Origin: Burkholderia sp. WAC0059
Lineage (GTDB): Bacteria > Pseudomonadota > Gammaproteobacteria > Burkholderiales > Burkholderiaceae
Length of the DNA: 64,000 nucleotides
Assembly (NCBI RefSeq): GCF_002870125.1
Contig: NZ_PNEO01000015.1
Span: 85,341 to 149,340 of the forward strand
Reading direction: 5' to 3'
This document shows positions 55,172 through 64,000 of the stretch, piece after piece (position 1 is the first letter of the stretch; the number at the start of each line of letters is the position of its first letter). The position numbers and the translations under genes are program-made. The notes beneath the pieces were generated by a model, which made no database searches, had not been told where the DNA came from, and saw nothing but the letters and a program-made list of their open reading frames with translations.

Positions 55172-55957
55172 TCAGAAGAACATCCGGGCCAGCTCGGCGC
55201 CTGGATGTTCGGCGCGCATGAACGCTTCGCCGACGAGGAACGTGTGCACGTCGCGCGCGCGCATGCGTTCGACGTCGGCACGCGCGAGGATGCCCGACTC
55301 GGTCACGACGATGCGGTCGTCCGGCACCTCGTCGAGCATCGAGATCGTCGTTTGCAGCGACGTTTCGAACGTGCGCAGGTTGCGGTTGTTGATGCCGATG
55401 AGCGGCGTCTTCAGCGTGAGCGCGTCGTGCAGCTCGTCGCGGTCGTGCACCTCGACCAGCACGGCCAGCCCGAGCGAGTGCGCGAACGCCTCGAGGTCGC
55501 GCATTTGCGCGGGTTCGAGCGCGGCGGCGATCAGCAGGATCGCGTCGGCGCCCATCGCGCGCGCCTCGACGATCTGATACGGATCGACGATGAAGTCCTT
55601 GCGCAGGACCGGCAGTTCGCAGGCGGCGCGCGCGGCTTCGAGGTAGGCGGCGCTGCCCTGGAAGAACTGCACGTCGGTGAGCACCGAGAGGCAGGCGGCG
55701 CCGTGACCCGCATACGAACGCGCGATGTCGGCCGGCACGAAGTGCTCGCGCAGCACGCCCTTCGAGGGGCTGGCCTTCTTGACCTCGGCGATCACGGCGG
55801 CCTGGCCCGCCGCGTGTTTGGCGCGCAGCGCGCCGACGAAGTCGCGCAGGTCGCGCGCCGACGCGTCGAGACGCAGCGCCTCGAGCGGCGCGCTTTGCTG
55901 TGCGGCGCGCACTTCCTCGCGCTTGACCGCGATGATCCGTTCCAGAATGTCGCTCAT
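55172..55957 (-). CDS. trpC: Indole-3-glycerol phosphate synthase
   Basis: The 261-residue TIM-barrel enzyme closes the indole ring in tryptophan synthesis. It has AEVKKASPSKG near residue 53, a VLRKDFIVDPYQI strand, GINNRNLRTFETSL and VTESGI strands, all with conserved catalytic Lys, Glu and Asn residues. ATG 55957 is chosen. It follows trpD by 44 bp in the trpEGDC order. It is monofunctional, without fused TrpF. Confidence 0.97.
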   Translation of the reverse strand: MSDILERIIAVKREEVRAAQQSAPLEALRLDASARDLRDFVGALRAKHAAGQAAVIAEVKKASPSKGVLREHFVPADIARSYAGHGAACLSVLTDVQFFQGSAAYLEAARAACELPVLRKDFIVDPYQIVEARAMGADAILLIAAALEPAQMRDLEAFAHSLGLAVLVEVHDRDELHDALTLKTPLIGINNRNLRTFETSLQTTISMLDEVPDDRIVVTESGILARADVERMRARDVHTFLVGEAFMRAEHPGAELARMFF

Positions 55958-56001
55958 GATGTTTTGCGTGATGTGCCTGCGCGGCCGGCCGGCGTTTGAA
56001 T

Positions 56002-57030
56002 TCAGCGCTTCAGTTGCTGCGTAAAGCGTACCAGTTCGTCGACTTTCGCGCGGGCCCGGCCGCTCGCGATGGTTTCGCGCGCAAGCCGGATGCCGTCCTC
56101 GATCGAAGGCGCGACGTCGGCCGTGTAGAGCGCCGCGCCGCTGTTGAGCACGACGATTTCGCGCGCGACGCCGGGCCGGTTGTCGAGCGCTTCGAGCAGC
56201 ATCGCCTTCGATTCGTCGGCATTCTCGACCTTCAGCGTCCGGTTCGACGCCATCTGCAGGCCGAAATCCTCGGGATGGATCTCGTACTCGCGAATTTCGC
56301 CGTCGCGCAGCTCGCCGACGCGCGTCGACGCGCCGAGCGACACCTCGTCCATGCCATCCCCGCCGTACACGACGAGCACGTGCCGCGCGCCGAGCCGCTG
56401 CATCACGCGGACCTGGATGCCGACGAGGTCGGGATGGAACACGCCCATTAACTGGTTGGGCGCGTCGGCGGGATTGGTGAGCGGCCCGAGAATGTTGAAG
56501 AGGGTCCGCACGCCGAGCTCGCGGCGTACCGGCGCGATGTTCTTCATGGCCGGATGATGGTTCGGCGCGAACATGAAGCCCATGCCCGTTGCCGCGATCG
56601 ATGCGGCTACCTGATCGGGCTGCAGGTCGATGTCGACGCCGAGCGCCTCGAGCACGTCCGCGCTGCCCGACTTGCTCGACACGCCGCGGTTGCCGTGCTT
56701 GGCGACGCGCGCGCCGGCCGCCGCCGCGACGAACATCGTCGCGGTCGAGATGTTGAATGTGTGCGAGCCGTCGCCGCCCGTGCCGACGATGTCGACGAAG
56801 TTGGCATTGTCCGCGACGTGCACGCGATTTGCGAATTCGCGCATCACGGTGGCCGCCGCCGTGATCTCGCCGATGGTTTCCTTCTTTACGCGCAGGCCGG
56901 TGAGGATCGCTGCCGAGAGCACCGGCGAGAGTTCGCCGCGCATGATGAGGCGCATCAGGTGCAGCATCTCGTCGTGGAAGATCTCGCGATGCTCGATCGT
57001 GCGCTGCAGCGCTTCCTGGGGCGTAATCAT
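56002..57030 (-). CDS. trpD: Anthranilate phosphoribosyltransferase
   Basis: The 342-residue enzyme adds phosphoribose to anthranilate. It has GTGGDGSHTFNIST (PRPP loop) near residue 79, KHGNRGVSSKSGSADVLEALG, and APNHHPAMKN. Start is ATG 57030 (MITPQEAL); an upstream ATG at 57051 overlaps the trpG stop by four bases and would add seven residues. Gene order trpE-trpG-trpD-trpC is intact. Confidence 0.97.
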   Translation of the reverse strand: MITPQEALQRTIEHREIFHDEMLHLMRLIMRGELSPVLSAAILTGLRVKKETIGEITAAATVMREFANRVHVADNANFVDIVGTGGDGSHTFNISTATMFVAAAAGARVAKHGNRGVSSKSGSADVLEALGVDIDLQPDQVAASIAATGMGFMFAPNHHPAMKNIAPVRRELGVRTLFNILGPLTNPADAPNQLMGVFHPDLVGIQVRVMQRLGARHVLVVYGGDGMDEVSLGASTRVGELRDGEIREYEIHPEDFGLQMASNRTLKVENADESKAMLLEALDNRPGVAREIVVLNSGAALYTADVAPSIEDGIRLARETIASGRARAKVDELVRFTQQLKR

Positions 57031-57047
57031 GATCCCGGGCTCCGTAT

Positions 57048-57641
<594 letters not shown>

Positions 57642-57657
57642 GGTCTTGTCTCCCGCA

Positions 57658-59151
57658 TCAGAGGTCGCTGTCGAGGCCGTCCTGCACCTGCTCGGCGGCG
57701 CGCAGCACGGCGCGCGCCTTGTTCTCGGTTTCCTGCCATTCGGACTCGGGCACCGAGTCCGCGACGATGCCCGCCGCGGCCTGCACGTAAAGGTTGCCGT
57801 TGTGAATGAGGCCGGTGCGGATCGCGATGGCGAGGTCCATTTCGCCGGAGAATGACAGATAGCCGACCGCGCCGCCGTACAGGCCGCGCTTGACGGGCTC
57901 CAGCTCGTCGATCAGTTCCATCGCGCGCACCTTCGGCGCGCCCGAGAGCGTGCCGGCCGGGAACGTCGCGCGCAGCACGTCGAAGTTGGTCGTGCCGGGC
58001 TTGAGCTTGCCTTCGACCGAGCTGACGATGTGCTGCACGTGCGAGTACTTCTCGATCACCATCTTGTCGGTGACGGCGACCGAGCCGATCTGCGCGATGC
58101 GGCCGACGTCGTTGCGCGCGAGGTCGATCAGCATGACGTGCTCGGCGATTTCCTTCGGGTCGTTCAGCAGCTCGGTCGCGAGCTCGGCGTCGCGCTCGGG
58201 CGTGTTGCCGCGCGGCCGGGTGCCGGCGAGCGGGCGGATCGTCACGATCCGGTCGTCGTCGCGTTTTTCCTGGCGCACGAGGATTTCCGGCGACGAGCCG
58301 ACTACGTGGAACGTGCCGAAGTTGTAGTAGTACATGTACGGCGACGGGTTGAGCGAGCGCAGCGCGCGATAGAGCGAGAGCGGGTTGTCGCGGTACGGCT
58401 TCACGAGGCGCTGGCCGACCTGCACCTGCATCAGCTCGCCGGCGGCGACGTATTCCTTTGCCTTGCGCACGGCGGCGAGATAATCGTCCTTCGCGAACTC
58501 GCGATAGGTTTCGGTGCGCACGCTCGCCGAAGTCACCGGTGGCTGGACCGTCGAGCGCAGCCGCTGGCGCAGCTCGCGCAGCCGCTGCTTCGCCTTCGCG
58601 TAGGCTTCGGGCGCGCTCGGGTCCGCGTAGACGATCAGATAGAGCTTGCCCGCGAGGTTGTCGATGACGGCCAGTTCTTCCGTGAGGAGCAACTGGATGT
58701 CGGGCAGGCCGAGGTCGTCGGGCGGGGCGGTGCGCGCGAGCTTTTTCTCGATGTAGCGCACGGCGTCGTAGCCGAAGTAGCCGGCCAGCCCGCCGCAAAA
58801 GCGCGGCAGCCCGGGGCGCTGCGCGACCTTGAAGCGCGCCTGGAAACGGGCGATGAACTCGAGCGGATCGCCCTCGTGCGTCTCGATCACCTCGCCGTCG
58901 CGCACGACTTCCGACACGCCGTTGCGCGTGCGCACGAGCGTGCGCGCGGGCAAGCCGATGAACGAGTAGCGGCCGAAGCGTTCGCCGCCCACCACCGATT
59001 CGAGCAGGAACGAGTTGGCGCCGCCGCGTTCGGCCTGCGCGAGCTTCAGATAGAGCGAGAGCGGCGTTTCGAGGTCGGCGAGCGCCTCGGCGATCAGCGG
59101 GATGCGGTTGTAGCCCTCGTTCGCGAGGGACTTGAATTCGAGTTCGGTCAT
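57658..59151 (-). CDS. trpE: Anthranilate synthase component I
   Basis: The 497-residue enzyme makes anthranilate from chorismate with TrpG. The tryptophan feedback motif LLES lies in FLLESVVGGERFGRYSF near residue 50. The catalytic C-terminal part has PAGTLSGAPKVRAMELID near 395, and GYLSFSGEMDLAIAIRT. It heads the trp run, 391 bp after gph. No leader peptide with tandem Trp codons was found upstream, so classical attenuation is not supported. Confidence 0.98.
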   Translation of the reverse strand: MTELEFKSLANEGYNRIPLIAEALADLETPLSLYLKLAQAERGGANSFLLESVVGGERFGRYSFIGLPARTLVRTRNGVSEVVRDGEVIETHEGDPLEFIARFQARFKVAQRPGLPRFCGGLAGYFGYDAVRYIEKKLARTAPPDDLGLPDIQLLLTEELAVIDNLAGKLYLIVYADPSAPEAYAKAKQRLRELRQRLRSTVQPPVTSASVRTETYREFAKDDYLAAVRKAKEYVAAGELMQVQVGQRLVKPYRDNPLSLYRALRSLNPSPYMYYYNFGTFHVVGSSPEILVRQEKRDDDRIVTIRPLAGTRPRGNTPERDAELATELLNDPKEIAEHVMLIDLARNDVGRIAQIGSVAVTDKMVIEKYSHVQHIVSSVEGKLKPGTTNFDVLRATFPAGTLSGAPKVRAMELIDELEPVKRGLYGGAVGYLSFSGEMDLAIAIRTGLIHNGNLYVQAAAGIVADSVPESEWQETENKARAVLRAAEQVQDGLDSDL

Positions 59152-59542
59152 GTTCCGATCCTGTTGGTGCGGCCGGCCGGTGCGGGGGCGCGGCGTGAGC
59201 GTCGTGCTGGCGCTTCGGGCGTGTTCGGCCCGGCATCGAGCCGGGATGCGGCGGCCGGCGCGTCGACTGCCGGCAAGTCGTCATCGGTCGGCGCGGCCTG
59301 CCGGAACGGCGGGTTGGCGGGAACGGGATGACGGACGTCCGCAGTCGGAAGACCGGAAAGACTACCGCAATAGTAGAAAAAGGAACACGCGCGATGAGAC
59401 AGCGAATGAAAAACGGGGCTGAAGACGAACTTCAGCGAACCTCGGGCGAGGTTAGCGCGACCAGCGACGCCAGGGCCAGGCTCCCCGGTCGATGCTGCCA
59501 AGACTCCGTTTTTTATTCAGAAACATGAGGATGAAGGACCGT
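59152..59542. other. Gap upstream of trpE
   Basis: This 391-bp gap between gph and trpE probably holds the trp promoter on the minus strand. The A+T-richer block at about 59365-59425 and the T-run at 59509-59515 are visible. I looked for a leader ORF with adjacent Trp codons and saw none. No other gene is convincing. Confidence 0.5.
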
Positions 59543-60250
59543 TCAGGTCGAAGTGTTATGTGCCGCGATCGCGTTGGCCGCGTCGAGCAGCGTGGCAACT
59601 ATACCATCCGACTCGATTTGCTGTACAGATTGCCCGTGATTGTAGCCGTACGGGACCGTGAGCGTTGCCATGCCGGCCGCGCGGCCCGCGAGGGCGTCGT
59701 TTTCCGAGTCGCCGATCGCGACCGCGGTTTCCGGCGCGACGCCGAGCTGCGCGCAGGCCGTCAGCATCGGCAGCGGATCGGGCTTCTTCTTCGCCGTGCT
59801 GTCGCCGCCGAGCACCACGGAGAAATACCCGGACAGACGGTACTGCGCGAGCAGCTCCACCGCGAAGCGGTGCGGCTTGTTGGTCACGCAGGCGAGCTTC
59901 AGCCCGGCTTCGCGCATGGCCGCGAGACCCGCCTCGACGTCCGGATAGAGCCGCGTGTAGCGGCCGTTGATCTTGGCGTATTCGTCCTGATAGATCGCGA
60001 GCGCCTCGTCGAAGCGCGCCTGCACGTCGGCGGCGCCCAGGCGCGGCGCGAGCACGCTGCGGATCAGATGCTCGGAGCCCTTGCCGACGTAGCCCATCAC
60101 TTCCTCGCGCGTTGTTTCCTCCGCGTCGATCTGGGCGAGCATGCCGTTCAGGCCGGCGGCGAAGTCGTCGGCGGTATCGACCATCGTACCGTCGAGGTCG
60201 ATGAGGGCCGCCGCGATCCGCGGGGCGGAAAAGCGCAGCGGCGCGCTCAC
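59543..60250 (-). CDS. gph: Phosphoglycolate phosphatase
   Basis: The 235-residue HAD hydrolase has motif I IDLDGTMVDTADDF at the start, ACVTNKPH (motif II region), a Lys in STAKKKPDPLPM (motif III) and GDSENDALAGRAAG (motif IV). It removes phosphate from 2-phosphoglycolate, a product of DNA repair. It overlaps rpe by four bases and so is coupled to it. In this group gph often precedes trpE. Confidence 0.95.
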   Translation of the reverse strand: MSAPLRFSAPRIAAALIDLDGTMVDTADDFAAGLNGMLAQIDAEETTREEVMGYVGKGSEHLIRSVLAPRLGAADVQARFDEALAIYQDEYAKINGRYTRLYPDVEAGLAAMREAGLKLACVTNKPHRFAVELLAQYRLSGYFSVVLGGDSTAKKKPDPLPMLTACAQLGVAPETAVAIGDSENDALAGRAAGMATLTVPYGYNHGQSVQQIESDGIVATLLDAANAIAAHNTST

Positions 60251-60936
60251 TGCGCGCCGCCCACGGTGGCGAGACGGCCGCGCATCTCGTCGATCACGGC
60301 TCGGTAATCGGGCTTGCCGAAAATGGCCGAGCCCGCGACGAACGTATCGGCGCCCGCGGCGGCGATGTCGGCGATGTTCTCGACCTTTACGCCGCCGTCC
60401 ACTTCGAGATGGATGTCGCGGCCCGTCTTCTCGCGCCAGGCGTCGATGCGCCGGCGCGCCTCGCGCAGCTTGTCGAGCGCCTCGGGAATGAACGACTGGC
60501 CGCCGAAGCCGGGGTTGACCGACATGATGAGGACGAGGTCGAGCCGGTCCATGACGTGATCGAGGTACGAGAGCGAGGTCGCCGGGTTGAATACGAGGCC
60601 GGCCTTGCAGCCGTGATCGCGGATCAGCGTGAGCGTGCGGTCGACGTGGTCCGACGCCTCCGGGTGGAAGCTGATGACGTTCGCGCCCGCTTTCGCGAAG
60701 TCCGGCACGATGCGGTCGACGGGGCGCACCATCAGATGTACGTCGATCGGCACCTGCACGTGCGGGCGGATCGCCTCGCAGACGAGCGGGCCGATAGTGA
60801 GGTTCGGTACGTAATGGTTATCCATGACGTCGAAGTGAATCCAGTCCGCGCCGGCGGCGACGACGTTGCGGACTTCCTCGCCGAGGCGCGAGAAGTCGGC
60901 GGACAGAATGCTGGGGGCGATGCGAAAGGGCGTCAT
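60247..60936 (-). CDS. rpe: Ribulose-phosphate 3-epimerase
   Basis: The 229-residue TIM-barrel enzyme has IAPSILSADFSRLGEEV at the start, IHFDVMDNHYVPN with metal-binding His and Asp, ISFHPEASDH, VNPGFGGQSFIPE and LEVDGGVK. It interconverts ribulose-5-phosphate and xylulose-5-phosphate. It begins the rpe-gph pair ahead of the trp genes. Confidence 0.97.
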   Translation of the reverse strand: MTPFRIAPSILSADFSRLGEEVRNVVAAGADWIHFDVMDNHYVPNLTIGPLVCEAIRPHVQVPIDVHLMVRPVDRIVPDFAKAGANVISFHPEASDHVDRTLTLIRDHGCKAGLVFNPATSLSYLDHVMDRLDLVLIMSVNPGFGGQSFIPEALDKLREARRRIDAWREKTGRDIHLEVDGGVKVENIADIAAAGADTFVAGSAIFGKPDYRAVIDEMRGRLATVGGAQ

Positions 60937-61157
60937 GGGGCGGACGGAATCGGACGAAAAGCGTCATTTTACCGTCACCGGGGCCCGCGGTCGGCGCCTT
61001 GCGCAGGCGCGCGTCGGGGCGGTTGCGGGCGCTCGCCGCATCAAGCAGAATGCGAACCAGACCGAAGCGTCCGACGGAAGGCGTCCATCGCCTTCTGGAT
61101 CCGCTTCCGGCCGCCGCCCGGTGCGTGCCGCACCCGCTTCACCCGACCGGAATCAGG

Positions 61158-61532
61158 ATGAGCCAGTACGAATTCAGCGTGAGCTCGCAGGTGCGCTACC
61201 TGCCCGAGGAGTCGGACCAGGAACGCCGACAGTATGCGTTCGCGTACACGCTGACCATTCGCAATACGGGGCAGGTCAGCGCGCAGTTGATCGCGCGCCA
61301 TTGGGTCATCACCGACAGCGAGAGTCACGTGCAGGAGGTGAAGGGGCTCGGCGTGGTGGGCCATCAGCCGTTGCTCAAGCCCGGCGAGCAGTTCGAGTAC
61401 ACGAGCTGGGCCGTGATCGCGACGCCGGTCGGCACGATGCGCGGCGAGTACTTCTGCGTGGCCGAGGACGGCGAGCGGTTCGATGCGCCCGTGCCCGAGT
61501 TCGTGCTGCGCATGCCGCGCACGCTGCATTGA
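61158..61532 (+). CDS. apaG: ApaG protein
   Basis: The 124-residue protein is one ApaG/FxDxP-type beta-sandwich domain. It shows RYAFAYTLTIRN-like strand (here QYAFAYTLTIRNTG), ARHWVITDSESHVQEVKGLGVVG, PGEQFEYTSW and MRGEYFCVAEDG. Related to F-box partner domains in eukaryotes, its bacterial role is unclear; it has been linked to magnesium and cobalt effects. ATG 61158 follows CAGGATG-type ribosome bases. It is divergent from rpe and upstream of mltA. Confidence 0.95.
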   Translation: MSQYEFSVSSQVRYLPEESDQERRQYAFAYTLTIRNTGQVSAQLIARHWVITDSESHVQEVKGLGVVGHQPLLKPGEQFEYTSWAVIATPVGTMRGEYFCVAEDGERFDAPVPEFVLRMPRTLH

Positions 61533-61699
61533 GCCGGCTCCGGACATCGGGGCGCGCCCGTTTCGCCGCGGCCCGCGTCGGCGAGGCGAGTTCGCGGTCG
61601 GCGGCGGAAACCGGTGGCGCGGCAGACGGCGACTTCACCGGGCATCCGTCCAGACAATCAGATATGGCCGTTTCCATCCAGAACGAGAACGAACAACCC

Positions 61700-62812
61700 A
61701 TGCGTTTTTTCGGCCGGATTGGCGGCTGGGTCGGGGCGCTGTCCGTCGCGGTGTTGCTGGCGTCGTGCGCCGGCCCGAGTGCGAGGCACGGCGTGCCGCC
61801 GGAAAACGCGTTCGCGCCGGGCGGGTTCGCGACGCAGCGGCTGACCCAGGTTTCGTGGGAGCAGGTGCCGGGCTGGCAGGACGATTCGCTGATCGGCGCG
61901 ACCGCCGCGCTGCGCGAGAACTGCGTCCGGCTCGCTCGCGATTCCCGCTGGCAGCGCGCTTGCGCCGCGGCCGGACAGCTCGACGATCTCGACGTCGCCG
62001 GCACGCACGCCTTCTTCGAAACCTACTTCACGCCGTTCCAGCTCGCCAATTCCGACGGCACGCTCGACGGCCTCGTGACCGGCTATTACGAGCCGCTGCT
62101 GCACGGTTCGCGCACGCGCCATGGCCCCTATCAGACCGCGCTCTACCACTGGCCGGCCGGCTATCGTCCGGGCGCCGCGCTGCCGCCGCGCGCACAACTC
62201 GAGCGCTCGGGCATCCTCGACGGCAACGAACTGGTCTGGGTCGACGATCCGGTCGAGGCGTTCTTTCTCCAGGTGCAGGGCTCCGGGCAGATCATGATGG
62301 ACGACGGCGAAGTGATGCGCGTCGGGTTCGACGGGAGCAACGACCAGCCTTACCGCTCGATCGGCCGCTGGCTGCTAGAGCGCGGCGAGATCGCGCCGGT
62401 GCAGGCCACCATGCAGGGCATCAAGGCCTGGGCGCAGGCGAACCCGTCGCGGGTCGATATGCTGCTGGACACCAATCCGCGCTTCGTGTTCTTCCGTGAA
62501 ATGCCGCCGGTCGGAGACCCTGACGGCGGCGCCGACGGACCGATCGGCGCGCTTGGCGTGCCGTTGACGCCCGAACGGTCCATCGCCGTGGATCCGTCCT
62601 CGATTCCGCTCGGCACGCCGGTATTCCTGCAGACCACCCGGCCGATGACCAACACGCCGCTGAACCGCCTCGTGTTCGCCCAGGATACGGGCTCGGCGAT
62701 CAAGGGCGGCGTGCGCGCCGACTACTTTTGGGGACTCGGCGACGAGGCCGGCGATCTGGCCGGCAGGATGAAGCAGGACGGTCGCATGTGGCTGTTGCTG
62801 CCTAATTCGTAG
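61700..62812 (+). CDS. mltA: Membrane-bound lytic murein transglycosylase A
   Basis: The 370-residue lipoprotein has a signal peptide ending in LLASC lipobox and the MltA double-psi barrel with VTGYYEPLL, FFLQVQGSG, VDPSSIPLGTPVFL and AQDTGSAIKGGVRADYFWG, the last holding the catalytic Asp. It cuts murein to make 1,6-anhydro products. ATG 61700 gives the normal lipoprotein signal; ATG 61664 would add twelve residues. It follows apaG closely. Confidence 0.94.
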   Translation: MRFFGRIGGWVGALSVAVLLASCAGPSARHGVPPENAFAPGGFATQRLTQVSWEQVPGWQDDSLIGATAALRENCVRLARDSRWQRACAAAGQLDDLDVAGTHAFFETYFTPFQLANSDGTLDGLVTGYYEPLLHGSRTRHGPYQTALYHWPAGYRPGAALPPRAQLERSGILDGNELVWVDDPVEAFFLQVQGSGQIMMDDGEVMRVGFDGSNDQPYRSIGRWLLERGEIAPVQATMQGIKAWAQANPSRVDMLLDTNPRFVFFREMPPVGDPDGGADGPIGALGVPLTPERSIAVDPSSIPLGTPVFLQTTRPMTNTPLNRLVFAQDTGSAIKGGVRADYFWGLGDEAGDLAGRMKQDGRMWLLLPNS

Positions 62813-63044
62813 CGCTTTGCGGCGCCGTGCGGCGGCGCTCGACGCCGTTCGTCGCCTGGAGGGCGGTCGCTTCGCACGTTGCCTGCCGGATCGTCTTGTT
62901 TGGAGGCGGGCGGCGGCCGCACGCGGTAAATTGATCTCCTTATCTGCCGGTTTCCGCCGCGTGGCGCGCCGTCGATCGGTCTGCGTTGGCGGCTCGAACG
63001 CGAATGCGGGCGGCCGGCGCATTTTTCGCGGGAAAGGAGGATGT

Positions 63045-63821
63045 ATGGGTTATGAAAACATTCTGGTCGAGACGCGGGGCCGGGTCGGGCTCGTGACGCT
63101 GAACCGGCCGAAAGCGCTCAACGCGCTCAACGATGCGCTGATGGACGAGCTGGGCACCGCGCTGAAGGATTTCGACGCCGACGACGGCATCGGCGCCATC
63201 GTGATCACCGGCAGCGAGAAGGCGTTCGCCGCCGGCGCCGACATTGCCATGATGGCCGACTACTCGTTCATGGACGTCTACAAAGGCGATTACATCACCC
63301 GTAACTGGGAGTCGGTTCGCGCGATCCGCAAGCCGGTCATCGCGGCGGTGGCTGGCTTTGCGCTCGGCGGCGGCTGCGAGCTGGCGATGATGTGCGACAT
63401 CATTTTCGCCGCGGACACCGCGAAATTCGGCCAGCCGGAAATCAGGCTGGGCGTGATGCCGGGGGCGGGTGGCACGCAGCGTCTGCCGAGGGCTGTCTCG
63501 AAGGCGAAGGCAATGGATCTTTGCCTGACTGCGCGCATGATGGATGCCGACGAGGCCGAGCGGGCGGGCCTCGTGTCGCGCGTGGTTCCGGCGGCGAAGT
63601 TGATTGACGAGGCGGTCGAGGCCGCCACGATCATCGCCGGGTTTTCACTGCCGGCCGTGATGATGGTGAAGGAGTCGGTGAACCGCGCCTACGAGACGAC
63701 GCTGGCCGAGGGCGTGCATTTCGAGCGCAGGCTGTTTCATTCCCTGTTCTCGACCGAGGATCAGAAAGAGGGGATGGCGGCATTCCTCGAGAAGCGCAAG
63801 CCCGTATTCAAGAATGGCTAA
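63045..63821 (+). CDS. Enoyl-CoA hydratase
   Basis: The 258-residue crotonase-fold enzyme has the oxyanion hole AAGADIAMM and FALGGGCELAMMCDI, and the two acid residues in CELAM and QPEIRLGVMPGAGG, the pair used for water addition in beta-oxidation hydratases. AGGAGG lies five bases before ATG 63045. It is the last gene before the rRNA promoter. The degradation route it serves cannot be told from context. Confidence 0.96.
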   Translation: MGYENILVETRGRVGLVTLNRPKALNALNDALMDELGTALKDFDADDGIGAIVITGSEKAFAAGADIAMMADYSFMDVYKGDYITRNWESVRAIRKPVIAAVAGFALGGGCELAMMCDIIFAADTAKFGQPEIRLGVMPGAGGTQRLPRAVSKAKAMDLCLTARMMDADEAERAGLVSRVVPAAKLIDEAVEAATIIAGFSLPAVMMVKESVNRAYETTLAEGVHFERRLFHSLFSTEDQKEGMAAFLEKRKPVFKNG

Positions 63822-63863
63822 TTGCCGTTGCGAGGCATCTTCCGAATTTTTCCGCAAAAGTAG

Positions 63864-63892
63864 TTGACGGGTTCTGGTTTGGTGCGCATAAT
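63864..63892 (+). promoter_or_regulatory. rRNA operon promoter
   Basis: TTGACG (63864-63869), a 17-bp spacer and CATAAT (63887-63892) form a strong sigma70 promoter, with an A+T-rich stretch upstream. It is followed by a leader with boxA, the arrangement of a ribosomal RNA operon, which should begin just past the right edge. Confidence 0.82.
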
Positions 63893-64000
63893 CTCGCTTC
63901 TCTGCTGCAGACGCGGCGGCGGACCCGGAGGAAAGAGGCCGGGTCTGGTGGGCTCTTTAAAAATTTACAGCCGATAAGTGTGGGTACCTGATGCGGGCGG
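63893..64000 (+). other. rRNA leader with hairpin and boxA antitermination site
   Basis: After the promoter come a GACCCGG...CCGGGTC hairpin (63922-63945) and GCTCTTTAAAAA at 63952-63963, which is close to the boxA consensus bound by NusB/NusE. The next bases, to TACAGCCGATAAGTGTGGG, are like the segment found just before the 16S gene in Burkholderia. The 16S gene itself is not in the window. Confidence 0.82.

Noticed and set aside
59152..59542. trp attenuator with leader peptide
   Set aside because: No short ORF with adjacent Trp codons and no terminator/antiterminator pair could be found before trpE.

Overview
The window is one high-GC stretch (about two thirds G+C) with the gene content and order of a Betaproteobacterium of the Burkholderia group. 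The marks are hemA-prfA-prmC-grxD-ubiX in one operon, rpe-gph-trpE-trpG-trpD-trpC in one run, ychF, ettA and apaG of typical length, and at the right edge an rRNA promoter and boxA leader that should run into a 16S gene just outside the window. A PIP/hrpII-box promoter in front of a harpin-like gene suggests a strain that carries an Hrp-type type III secretion system elsewhere. Genus and Hrp status are inferences from gene order and motifs. No database was searched.

Layout. (1) 1-12.3 kb, accessory catabolic island: the end of an MFS carrier, a PrpR-type sigma54 activator, a divergent dehydrogenase-dctA pair behind a sigma54 promoter, and a facing five-gene operon (CitE-like lyase, class III CoA-transferase, amidohydrolase, AtoE-type carrier, 2HCT carrier) divergent from a LysR gene with a palindromic site. 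The set looks like uptake, CoA activation and cleavage of a hydroxy-dicarboxylate or lactone. (2) 12.7-15.2 kb: a 53-codon ORF overlapping a divergent ATP-grasp protein gene, then a SerC paralogue; this tight cluster has no assigned function. (3) 15.2-18.3 kb: flavin reductase-like protein, exported alpha/beta hydrolase, lrgA-lrgB pair. (4) 18.3-20.8 kb: a poorly coding kilobase, then an Hrp mini-operon (harpin-like protein plus HrpB1) with a complete PIP-box promoter and its own terminator. (5) 21-36 kb: LysR, metallophosphoesterase, Tat-exported phospholipase C-like enzyme, two methyltransferases, a TetR/MFS pair with an operator inside the promoter, nitroreductase, Hsp70-like protein, cold-shock protein and amino-acid permease. 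(6) 36-64 kb: mostly housekeeping genes for haem, translation termination, ubiquinone, tryptophan, DNA repair and cell wall, interrupted at 46-47 kb by decayed genes that may be remains of a PAAR-type module.

The strongest candidates for something undescribed are the peptide/ATP-grasp/SerC cluster and the orphan harpin-HrpB1 operon. The catabolic island has a readable regulatory design but an unassigned substrate. No CRISPR array, complete insertion sequence, tRNA or phage gene was seen.
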